A stretch of 64,000 bases of DNA from an uncultured Clostridia bacterium. GTDB lineage: Bacteria > Bacillota > Clostridia > UBA1381. Shown piece by piece: positions 46,648-55,700 of the stretch (positions within the stretch are counted from its first letter, which is position 1; every line of letters starts with the position of its first letter). The stretch covers positions 1-64,000 of the forward strand of contig CANQKM010000003.1 of the NCBI GenBank assembly GCA_947624485.1, given 5' to 3'. The notes under the pieces are model-generated. The model saw nothing but the letters and a program-made list of their open reading frames with translations, did not search any database and was not told the DNA's origin. A program made the translations under genes and the position numbers.

Positions 46648-48636
46648 ATGATATTGTACAAGATAACGGCAAAAAGAAATACAGGGGAAAACGACGCAAA
46701 TGAAAAGCAAGCCGGTATGATCAGAAATAACACCGAGAAGCTGTACGGCAATTCAGGTAAAAAGTGTATAGCGGCAGTGACGGAGCTTGACAAGGACTAC
46801 TGTGAAATAGCCGCAATGGTCAAAGCCGAAGCCGCACGCGAATACACTCCGGAGAAAATCGCGGATATTATCGGCGGCATGAACGGCTGGCATCTTTCTA
46901 ATGTGAGCGCGTCGGAGCTTCTTATGCGTGATTTCAAAAAAGCTCTGCGTGAAGCGGAGATGGGGAATTTCATCTTAAGCTGCAAAAAGCTCTTGTATGA
47001 TATAAAAATCAATCCGCATAACGGTACGGACGACGAATATATCGCCGAAAAGCTGCCGCGCTCCGAATTTGGGAATCTTGCGGAAAACCTGCTTTGCAAA
47101 AACACTCTGCTGCCGGAAATCGACCGTATATTCAAGCAAAGCAATACGACGGGCAGACTGTTTCATCCTGTGCACTACATAATCAAATCCGACAGCAAAC
47201 GCGACGATAGCGAGATCATAAACGGCTTAATAAGCGCGCTTTATGAAAACGGCCGTCTTTTATCGGGAAGGTATGTGACGATAGAGCTGTATACGGACGA
47301 TTATATTGACAAGGACGACTTATCCAAGCTGTACGAAACTCACTCGGGTGGCACGGTAGTTGTTCGTCTGTGCCCCGAAGAGGAAAACGACGATCCGTTC
47401 CGCAGATCCGATCCGGATGAAAATATGCAAACCCTGATAAACGCGATAAACAAGTACAGCGACAATACTCTTACGATTGCCGTTCTCCCCTGCGGGAACA
47501 CAAAGGAAACGGAAAAACTGTATCAGGGCGTACTCTCCCCGTTTGTGGAGATATTCACCGAAAATGCGTCCGGCGATGCGGCAAGGCAGAACCTTATCCA
47601 CCGCGCGGAACGTATCGGAACAGAGCCTGATAGCGACCTGACCGACTTTGTAAAGGATAATAAAACCTACTGCCCGTCAGAGCTTAGCGAGCATTTCGAG
47701 CGCTGGTACAAAAAGAAAACCACCGCGCAGCTTTATCCGCAGTACGCGCAGCTTACAAACGCCTGTCCGGCAAAATCCGAGCAGGGCGGCGGTAAGGCGC
47801 TCGTCACACTGGACAGCATGATCGGCTTGTCGAAAGCAAAGAAAATTATACATAAGGCACTCGATTTCTATAAGGTGCAGCGTCTGTACAGCGGATTCGG
47901 AAAACAGCACGAAACGCTGTCTATGCACATGGTATTTACCGGCAGCCCCGGCACCGCAAAAACCACAACGGCACGACTTTTCGCGGAGATTTTGAAGGAT
48001 AACGACGTAATCACGAACGGCAAGCTCGTAGAGGTCGGGCGCGCGGATTTGATAGGCAAATTTGTCGGCCATACAGCGCCGCTTGTAAAAAAAGCGTTCG
48101 AGGACGCGAAGGGCGGAGTGCTGTTTATCGACGAGGCGTATTCGCTCCTCGACCGCGACAGCAATCTCTATGGCGACGAAGCAATAAACACCATTGTGCA
48201 GGAAATGGAAAACAGCCGCGGCGACACGATCGTGATTTTCGCGGGCTACACGGATAAAACAGAGCAGCTCTTAGACCGCAATCCCGGACTGCGCTCAAGA
48301 ATAGCGTTTCATGTCCCGTTTGAGGACTACACGCCGGAGGAGCTTCTGCAAATCGCAACGCTTATGGCGGACAACAGGGAAAATAAAATCGCTCCCGACG
48401 CAAACGGCAAGCTGCTCGGCATATTCCGGGACGCGGTAAAAACGGAAAATTTTGGCAACGGACGGTTTGTGAGAAATATCATGGAACAAGCCGAAATGAA
48501 CCGCGCGAGCCGTATCGCGAAAACGGACGCGGCGAAGATAACGCGCGATATGCTTGAAACATTTATCGCCGACGATTTTGAGTATGCACCTCCGAAGGCG
48601 GTAAAGCGCGAAATGGGGTTCATCAAAATCGATTGA
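46648..48636 (+). CDS. CbxX/CfqX-type AAA+ ATPase with N-terminal extension
   Basis: 662 residues from ATG 46648 with GGGGGTGG upstream. The C-terminal 260 residues are a CbxX-like AAA+ module: LDSMIGLSKAKKIIHKALDF, Walker A GSPGTAKTT near residue 432, Walker B GVLFIDEAYSLLDRD near 491, and arginine-finger region RNPGLRSRIAFHVPF near 545. Residues 1-400 are unassigned and may hold a degenerate first ATPase fold. CbxX proteins are hexameric remodelling machines. SpoVK and EccA are relatives. It heads a plus-strand transcript with the two following genes. Confidence 0.88.
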   Translation: MILYKITAKRNTGENDANEKQAGMIRNNTEKLYGNSGKKCIAAVTELDKDYCEIAAMVKAEAAREYTPEKIADIIGGMNGWHLSNVSASELLMRDFKKALREAEMGNFILSCKKLLYDIKINPHNGTDDEYIAEKLPRSEFGNLAENLLCKNTLLPEIDRIFKQSNTTGRLFHPVHYIIKSDSKRDDSEIINGLISALYENGRLLSGRYVTIELYTDDYIDKDDLSKLYETHSGGTVVVRLCPEEENDDPFRRSDPDENMQTLINAINKYSDNTLTIAVLPCGNTKETEKLYQGVLSPFVEIFTENASGDAARQNLIHRAERIGTEPDSDLTDFVKDNKTYCPSELSEHFERWYKKKTTAQLYPQYAQLTNACPAKSEQGGGKALVTLDSMIGLSKAKKIIHKALDFYKVQRLYSGFGKQHETLSMHMVFTGSPGTAKTTTARLFAEILKDNDVITNGKLVEVGRADLIGKFVGHTAPLVKKAFEDAKGGVLFIDEAYSLLDRDSNLYGDEAINTIVQEMENSRGDTIVIFAGYTDKTEQLLDRNPGLRSRIAFHVPFEDYTPEELLQIATLMADNRENKIAPDANGKLLGIFRDAVKTENFGNGRFVRNIMEQAEMNRASRIAKTDAAKITRDMLETFIADDFEYAPPKAVKREMGFIKID

Positions 48637-48708
48637 CATTCAAGCCGATAACCTGTATAATATAACTAAATGTCATATTTTTACGAAAAAAAGGAAGGAG
48701 AAATTTTA

Positions 48709-49569
48709 ATGACTATTCAGGAACTTGCAAAAAAGTGCCGGAATGATTTTGACGAGCTGAGAAATAATGAAGCAACAGAAAAATTTGTTGTGGACACAAT
48801 GCCGATTTTGTATTTCGGTGATTATGAAACGTACATGAAATCAGACATAAAAATAGTCACCGCGGCGCTTAATCCCTCGGATATCGAATTTAAACACAAA
48901 AAGGATGATGCCGAAACCGGCTTTTTCAGATTTGAAAAAGCCGCCGCGCTTAAAGGAAAAGCTGCCGGCGAGCTTTCAGCAAAGGATATTCAAACCTATC
49001 TGGAATCGCTTAATGACTATTTTAAACCTAAGCCCGAAAACGGCAGAACTGACTACGCAGATTGGTTCCGATTAGAGCCGCGAAATCTTTTTTTGAAGCC
49101 TTTTGACTCGTCATACTATGAGGATTTAGGCAAAAATAGAGTATTGCATACCGACATTATGACAACAATTGCCACAATTCCGACATGGTCTCATAAACCG
49201 AAGGATAAAGCGCTGCGCAAAGAGTTTAAAAAAGCGCAGTGTATTTTCAAGGAAAAAGGCATTGACCTCTGGATGGAGCTTATTGAGATATTACAGCCCG
49301 ATATTATTATTTTTTCTGTTGGAAAAAATTGTTTTAAAAATACTGTTTTTGACGGGCGGTTTAAAAAATATAAGGAATATCCGGTCCCCGAAAGAAAAAA
49401 TCCCAAAACAATGTATTACACAGGTTTTGATCTTGAAAGCGGAAAAACGGTATATGTATTTCTCGAAGACCGCCCTCTTTTCAAGCCTTTTCAGCAGCTC
49501 GGAAAAGAATTTGCGTCTAAATTCGGAAATGATATATACCGCGACTATAAGAAAGGAGCATTAAAATGA
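48709..49569 (+). CDS. Uracil-DNA-glycosylase-superfamily-like protein
   Basis: 286 residues from ATG 48709 with GGAAGGAG. VTAALNPSDIEF near residue 57 resembles the glycosylase motif A region. VLHTDIMTTIATIPTW (about 145) and ELIEILQPDIIIFSVGKNCF (about 190) match the strand order of this fold. No full catalytic aspartate-water motif can be confirmed by eye, so fold-level assignment only. It overlaps the next gene by 4 bases (ATGA), showing tight coupling with the unknown partner. Confidence 0.6.
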   Translation: MTIQELAKKCRNDFDELRNNEATEKFVVDTMPILYFGDYETYMKSDIKIVTAALNPSDIEFKHKKDDAETGFFRFEKAAALKGKAAGELSAKDIQTYLESLNDYFKPKPENGRTDYADWFRLEPRNLFLKPFDSSYYEDLGKNRVLHTDIMTTIATIPTWSHKPKDKALRKEFKKAQCIFKEKGIDLWMELIEILQPDIIIFSVGKNCFKNTVFDGRFKKYKEYPVPERKNPKTMYYTGFDLESGKTVYVFLEDRPLFKPFQQLGKEFASKFGNDIYRDYKKGALK

Positions 49570-50549
49570 GCACTAATAATTTACCGCATCCGTGGATAGC
49601 GTTATTCCCACACCCGTACGATGAACATAAACCAAATGGCGACGGCAATGTTATGGACTGGAACAAGGGAAAACATCAAAGAAAATTCATAAAGTGCCCC
49701 GGAGAATATTTGGAACACATTGGCGCGGAAGTAAAAAAAGACACGATTATGTTTTGGGGAGAAGCCGAATGGCCGAGCACATATGAAAAAACAAATGCGA
49801 AAGGGGACGGGTTGCCCCAATTTATCCATTCTCCGAGCAATGAGCGCAGAAGCAGGGAGGAACTCAAAGATTGTCAGAATACCGATCCGTATGTATTCGG
49901 CGACACATTTTATTACAGCTGCTGCCACCAGACGGAAAAACATAAAACGACAAAAGAAAAGGTGCCTACGCGCCTGCAGGAGCTTAAAAGAGGAGATATA
50001 ATACTGTTTTACGGATCGCCCTATGGAGAGGACGGCAATAAAAGAACGCCTCTTGATACCGTGTTTGTTGTGGATAAAATAATATGCCGCATAGATAAAG
50101 AAGAATACGAAAAAAACAATTTTAAAAAAATTGATGAACACATAACCGATGAATACATGACGCGGACGATATTGCCTATTTTTTACGGAAACGACACCAA
50201 GTCGTCACAAACGTGCAAATATACATTATTCAGCGCCGCGACATACGATAACCCGTTAGAAAACGGTATGTTCAGCTATTTTCCGTGTAAAACGGAAAGC
50301 GAGGGCATATTCGCGAGGTTTGATCTGGGAGTAAGCAACAAAAATCAGCAGGATGAAAATTATTTCGGCAATATGATCAAAAACTTTTCAAACGCCGGTG
50401 GACAAAAAGTAAGTATATTCCCAAAGAAAAAACGCGAATGCGTGACAGAGGAAGACGCGTATAATCTTTGGTGCAATTTAACGCAGCAAATAACAGACAA
50501 AGGATATAAACTCGGCGTCAGAGCATATGAACCCAAGTTTGATGAATGA
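49566..50549 (+). CDS. Unknown protein, partner of the glycosylase-like gene
   Basis: 327 residues. I do not recognise a domain with confidence. Conserved-looking motifs are PHPWIALFPHP (N-terminus), MFWGEAEWPS near residue 62, QNTDPYVFGDTFYYSCCHQ near 103, and RGDIILFYGSPYG near 140. The cysteine pair and the WGEAEWPS type of stretch recall proteins linked to modified nucleotides, but that is a weak recollection. No signal peptide or membrane helix. It is coupled by a 4-base overlap to the glycosylase-like gene and ends the transcript before a strong terminator. Confidence 0.8.
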   Translation: MSTNNLPHPWIALFPHPYDEHKPNGDGNVMDWNKGKHQRKFIKCPGEYLEHIGAEVKKDTIMFWGEAEWPSTYEKTNAKGDGLPQFIHSPSNERRSREELKDCQNTDPYVFGDTFYYSCCHQTEKHKTTKEKVPTRLQELKRGDIILFYGSPYGEDGNKRTPLDTVFVVDKIICRIDKEEYEKNNFKKIDEHITDEYMTRTILPIFYGNDTKSSQTCKYTLFSAATYDNPLENGMFSYFPCKTESEGIFARFDLGVSNKNQQDENYFGNMIKNFSNAGGQKVSIFPKKKRECVTEEDAYNLWCNLTQQITDKGYKLGVRAYEPKFDE

Positions 50550-50591
50550 TCAATGGTTTCATAATGAACATATAATCTGAGTAATATTACG

Positions 50592-50623
50592 AGGGATGAA
50601 CTCCGTATTATGGGGTTCATCCC
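50592..50623 (+). terminator. Terminator of the AAA+/glycosylase-like transcript
   Basis: AGGGATGAAC pairs with GTTCATCCCT, followed by a T-rich tail, 43 bases after the last stop. Confidence 0.7.
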
Positions 50624-50700
50624 TGTTTGCTTTGTTTTACATATTGTACCATAAAATTATAATTATAATTTTTTCAACACATAAATTATATCACGATATA

Positions 50701-50718
50701 TGTACAGAAAATTGTACT
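50701..50718. promoter_or_regulatory. WYL-island operator-like palindrome beyond the island
   Basis: TGTAC, 8-base spacer, GTACT. Same spacing as the sites at 44356 and 46579. No gene starts directly downstream. Confidence 0.45.
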
Positions 50719-50813
50719 GTTTTCCCGTATCAAGCCTGACACCGTTGCGGTGGATATACGACTTACTGATTAAACTGTGCCATCTGTAGCAAGCAGTGCT
50801 TTTGTATACACGT

Positions 50814-50973
50814 TATACTGTAAAGGGTGAATGAAATAAATCAACCACATTCACCTAATACAGTATATGGCTGCGGCTCATTTGCGGTAATTTGAACGGT
50901 AGTTATATACAACGAAAGGCGGTGAAAATTAAAAATTCACAAATATCCATATATAACTACAAATTACCGCAAA
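50814..50973. repeat. Two consecutive long inverted repeats before TnpV
   Basis: First: TATACTGTA...GGTGAATG (50814-50833) with CATTCACC...TACAGTATA (50848-50867). Second: TTTGCGGTAATTTG and TAGTTATATA (50881-50909) with TATATAACTA and CAAATTACCGCAAA (50950-50973). The second encloses about 40 bases and ends just before the TnpV RBS. They may be structured RNA or element-end sequences. Confidence 0.65.
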
Positions 50974-50989
50974 GAGAGGAGAAACGAAA

Positions 50990-51352
50990 ATGAAAATTGA
51001 GTATTTAAAAAGCGGTGATTACTATATCCCTGTGCTGACCGTACCCGATGAGCATTACAGTATCGGCAAATACGGTATGCTTCGCCGAGAATATCTGCGG
51101 AAACATCGACAAGGGCTTTACACCGTTATGCTGCTGAACGGCACGCTGTTAAAGCATCTCGCTGAAATTGATAAAACCTGTCACGAAATGTTGGACAGGA
51201 TTATCCCTCAAATGGCGGAGCGTGAGGGCGTGAACGAAGCATTAAAAGCCACTGACCAAATGGAATGGGTGCAGCGAATGAACCCGATAAAATCAAGAGT
51301 TGAAGAAATCATTTACCACGACTATATTTACGACGGTGCTTTTGATGTTTAA
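50990..51352 (+). CDS. Transposon-encoded protein TnpV-like
   Basis: 120 residues with AGAGGAG upstream. The sequence IEYLKSGDYYIPVL, GKYGMLRREYLRKHRQGLY and MEWVQRMNPIKSRVEEIIYHDYIY matches TnpV proteins found on integrative elements of gut Firmicutes. The role is not established. With the DUF6809-like gene it forms an orphan pair without integrase, so probably debris of a mobile element. Confidence 0.85.
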   Translation: MKIEYLKSGDYYIPVLTVPDEHYSIGKYGMLRREYLRKHRQGLYTVMLLNGTLLKHLAEIDKTCHEMLDRIIPQMAEREGVNEALKATDQMEWVQRMNPIKSRVEEIIYHDYIYDGAFDV

Positions 51353-51374
51353 TGCGGTATCGGAGGTGTTTATT

Positions 51375-51662
51375 GTGAATTTTATCGAAGAATTGTATTA
51401 CGGAAATATCAAGCCGAGCGCACGAAACAGCACCCGGTCAGCGCGGTATGAACAGGCGGTGGAAATAACCTTGAAAATGCAGGAGAAGTTAAAAGAAGCT
51501 CTTGCCGAGCCGGAACGGACTATGCTTGAACGCCTGATTGAAGCTGATGATGAAATCGTTGAAGAAACAGGAATGACCGATTTTAAACTCGGTTTTAGCT
51601 TGGGTGTTCGGATTATGATTGATTGCCTTTCAATAAATGATAACGCCGTTACGTCAGCGTGA
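51375..51662 (+). CDS. DUF6809-like small protein
   Basis: 95 residues from GTG 51375 with GGAGGT 7 bases before. NFIEELYYGNIKPSARN is the typical opening, and DFKLGFSLGVRIMIDCL the typical end. Often follows TnpV on elements. Helical, soluble, function unknown. Confidence 0.75.
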   Translation: MNFIEELYYGNIKPSARNSTRSARYEQAVEITLKMQEKLKEALAEPERTMLERLIEADDEIVEETGMTDFKLGFSLGVRIMIDCLSINDNAVTSA

Positions 51663-51676
51663 ACACTTACAAATAT

Positions 51677-51705
51677 TAAGCCGCTCTCCTCAGTGAGCGG
51701 CTTAG
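51677..51705. terminator. Bidirectional terminator between convergent genes
   Basis: AAGCCGCTC and GAGCGGCTT around an 8-base loop. Confidence 0.7.
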
Positions 51706-51713
51706 TAATTTCT

Positions 51714-52583
51714 TTACTTAAAATTCCCGTACCTATTCCGATATTCTCTCGGCGATATACCTGTCATTTTTTTGAACGCTTTTTGAAAATTCCCGATCGA
51801 CGAGTAACCACAATATTCGGCTATATCTCCGATTGGGTGCTTCTGCGGGGATCTCAGCATGTCCATCGCGGTTTTGAGGCGTATTTCCGTCAGGGTTTCA
51901 AAGACGGTCTTTCCCGTTCGCTGCTTGAAACTGCGCGCCAAATACTCGCGGGAAATATGCATACGTTCGGCGAGATGTTCGAGCGTTATGTGATAGCTGA
52001 AATGCGTCTGTAAATATCTTATAAGCTCCTTTATATCTCCGCCGCCTATTTGCAAAGCATTTTTATTTCCGTTGTTTTCATAAATTCTCGACGCGCATAC
52101 GAGTAAATCGGTAAGCGAATGATGAATTACGGTTTCGCTGCCGGTTGTGAAGTGGGCATACTCGTTCGCTATAACCCATAGCAGCCCGCGTATGTTGCTT
52201 ACGTTATTATCGCGAAGATGAATACATACGTTCTTTTCTTCTATAAGCCTTTTATAGAGCGCGTAATCGCCGCCCGCAATATCCGTGTACGCGTTAAATA
52301 TTGACTCGGCATATTCCCGCTTGAATATGCAGCTGCACATCCACAAAAGAGCGCCCTCGTTTTTCGGAGGCGATGTTATATCATATTCCGTGTCCGGCTG
52401 TATAATTACGAATTCGCCCGGATTTATATTCTCCGCGGAGCTGCCGGAATGCAGTGTTCCGCTGCCCTCGTATACATATCCTATTTCCCAGAAGTCATGT
52501 TTTTTCATTCTTAATTCCCTCATTCCCGGAACAAAGAACGCGCGCACGATTTCACCTTCATAAAAGCTGTACCGCTTTGCCAT
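51714..52583 (-). CDS. AraC-family transcriptional regulator
   Basis: 289 residues. A cupin-like sensing domain (about 20-95, GYVYEGSGTLHSG...GEFVIIQPDTEYDI) is followed by two helix-turn-helix motifs at the C-terminus (HITLEHLAERMHISREYLARSF and IGDIAEYCGYSSIGNFQKAF). Such proteins usually bind a sugar. It is divergent from the secreted beta-helix gene, with 150 bases between the starts, and is its likely activator. Confidence 0.92.
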   Translation of the reverse strand: MAKRYSFYEGEIVRAFFVPGMRELRMKKHDFWEIGYVYEGSGTLHSGSSAENINPGEFVIIQPDTEYDITSPPKNEGALLWMCSCIFKREYAESIFNAYTDIAGGDYALYKRLIEEKNVCIHLRDNNVSNIRGLLWVIANEYAHFTTGSETVIHHSLTDLLVCASRIYENNGNKNALQIGGGDIKELIRYLQTHFSYHITLEHLAERMHISREYLARSFKQRTGKTVFETLTEIRLKTAMDMLRSPQKHPIGDIAEYCGYSSIGNFQKAFKKMTGISPREYRNRYGNFK

Positions 52584-52734
52584 AAAATCACCCCGTTTTT
52601 TATATTATACTCCGAAAAATAAAATATGTCAATATTTGCGGTGTTTTTGTCAATACAGAGAATTTACAGACGCGCGATAAAAACATATAATAAAAGTCAA
52701 GGAAACAGACGTATACATGGAGAAAGGAGAAAAA

Positions 52735-55700
52735 ATGAAACGCAGAATTTTACTGTCAATAATTACCGCGGCGGCAATCGTTATTCAAGGTGCGGCGCTG
52801 CCCGTATTTGCGGATGAAACGGATGATTTCGGGGAGATCGCCGAAAAAGCGGGCAATTACGAAATGAAAAAGTACGGACAATCGCTCCAGAGCGGCGGTG
52901 CGGCGTCGGTAAAGGATACCGTTCCCGAAGGAAGCGGAACTACATACTATATCGACTCCGCAAGCGGCGATGACGCAAATGACGGAAAGAGCGAAGGTAC
53001 AGCATGGAGGACGATCGAGAAAGTAAACTCGCAGGAGTTTGAGCCGGGTGACAGAATTTTATTTAAAGCGGGCGGAGAGTGGATCGCGCCCGAAAGTGAC
53101 GGCGGGTTAAACGCGGATATTGACGACGATGAGGACGGCAGACCGGATGTTTGGCTGAATCCGAAGGGCTCAGGCACTGAGGATGATCCGATAATTATCG
53201 GCGCATACGGAGAGGGTGAGCTTCCGAAGCTCGAAGGCGCGGCTAATGTAAACTCCGTGCTCGCAATAGAGGACGAGCAGTATTGGGATATATCAAATCT
53301 TGACATCAGCAACAGAAACGCGGAGTTTGATTATACGAAATCAAAGGACGCGGACAACGCCAAGCTGATGGGCGATCTGCGCGGCGTATATATTTACGGA
53401 CAGAGCTTCTCGGAGGACGGCGCGCAGGGCGGCGTTATTGACGGATTTAATATACATGATTTGTACGTTCATGACGTAACGGGCTTTGTATACTGGGGCG
53501 GCAGTCCGCGTGACAGAAATTATCCGGGCGTATACGGAATGATGGGACAGGACGCGAGCAAGCGTACCGGCGGTATTATTTTTGAGGCATGGAAGCCGAC
53601 CACGGGCAAGGATAATCCTATCACGTTCAATAATGTAACGCTTGAAAACAATGTCATATGGAACACGTCGTTCGGCGGCATATGCATTAAGCAATGGGAA
53701 GGCGACGGACATACTGCGGTCAACGACGGTGATTTCCACGTTCCTGCGGTTGCGGCTACGAATGAGGCGTGGGGCAAACGCGAAGGCGCGGTAAAGGACG
53801 ATAACGGACAGTATGTGTCCGACGCATGGCATCCTCATACAAATATCACTTTAAGAAATAATTTTGTAAGCCAGAAGGGTATGGAATACGGCTGCAACAC
53901 TATCAGGCTGGCAAGCGTACAGGGCGCGCTCCTTGAGCATAACGTGTGCGCGAATTCCGGAACGTGCGCGATAGAGCTTGACTATATTGACGATGCCGTT
54001 GTTCAGTACAACGAAATCTACGATACCGAAAAGCGCATGGGCGGCGCGGACAATAATGCGATCGACACCGACTACCGCGCCACGAACTCGCTCATACAGT
54101 ACAATTACGTATACAATAACGGCGACGGCATCCTGCTTTGCGGAAAGGATTTCAGCACGGCTGTTTACAGATACAACATAGTTGCCAATTCGGGAGCGGA
54201 GGATTACTATATTGCTCTTGACGGTGAAAAAGGCTATAACTATGTATACAACAATCTGTTCTTAAACACTGTCAAAACTTCGCGGTTTAACTTTTTGGGA
54301 ACGGTCGGCGGAGAGAATTACAACGCGCCGCTCAACGCGAACAATCCGCTGTATGTATACAACAACACGTTCTATAACGCCTGCGACACAAGCACCGGCG
54401 TATCATTCAGAGAACACAGCTCCATAGACTATTCAAACAACAGTTACTACGGCAGCGGCATACAATCTCCCGCAAGCGACACGAGCGCGGTAACCGACAA
54501 GCCGTATTTTGCGGGTGAAATAAATGATGACGAGCTGTTTGACGCGTCGAAAGATATTGATTTAAGCGTGTTCAAAATCACGGACAAATCGCCGCTTATC
54601 GGCAGCGGAAAGGAATTTGAGCTTCCCGAGGATTTCGGATACGGCACAACGTATGCCGCAAAATATCTTGACAGCGGCGTTGATATGTTCGGAAGTCCGA
54701 TGAAGAGCGGCAAGCCTGATATAGGTATAAACGAGTACGCACCGGTGGAAGGCGGCGGTATAATCCGAGGCAGAGTTGTAGACGAGTACGGCGAACCGCT
54801 GGAGGGTGCGGCAGTAACAGCGAAGGCTCCCGAAGCCGGCAGTACGGAGCCTGAAGCGGATTATGAAATCGGAGTAACGGACGGCGATATGACCGACGGA
54901 ACGATCGGTGTAAGCGTGGTAAATAACCTTGCGGAGGCTGCAAACGCCGCTTTGATTTTAGCGGTATATGACGGCGGCACGCTGGTATATTCCGATGTGC
55001 AAAATACGGAGTTGAAGCCCGGCGGCAATAATGCGGTATTTGAAGGTATTACCGCCGAGGGCGCGGCAGATCCCGAAATAAAGATTTTTCTTTGGGATTC
55101 TCTCAACGGAATGAAGCCGCTCGATACAATATCCGATACGGAGGAAGTTCCCGGCGCGGCGCGGGCGGTAACCGATGAAAACGGATATTACAGCTTCGGC
55201 GAGATGAAAGCGGGAGAATACACAATTTCGGCTTCAAAGTCAGGCTATGCGGACAGCGAAGAAAAAACGCATACGCTCGCGGGCGGCGCGGTCGATGATC
55301 TTGAAACCATAGCGCTTGAAAATACGGCGACCACAGGCACAGTCGAAGGTAAAATAACCTGCGCGGGCGCTGCGGCGGCGGGCGTGACCGTAACCGCAAA
55401 TAACGGCGGCGAAAGCGTATCGACAACCACAAACGAGGACGGAACATATTCGCTTACCGCTCCTTACGACGAGGGCTACACACTCACCGTTTCGGGAGAC
55501 GGCTACATAACGCAGTCAAGAAGCGGCATAACGATACAAAAGGGAAAAACTCTTTCGGGCGTTAATTTCGGTATACAGTCCTCGGCTGCGGAAACGCACA
55601 CATACGCGGTAAAGGATAATTTTGACGATTACGCGGAAGGCGCGCTCAGCTCCGATACGTGGGGAACAAACGGCACCGGCTCGGCGACGGTGGCTGCCGA

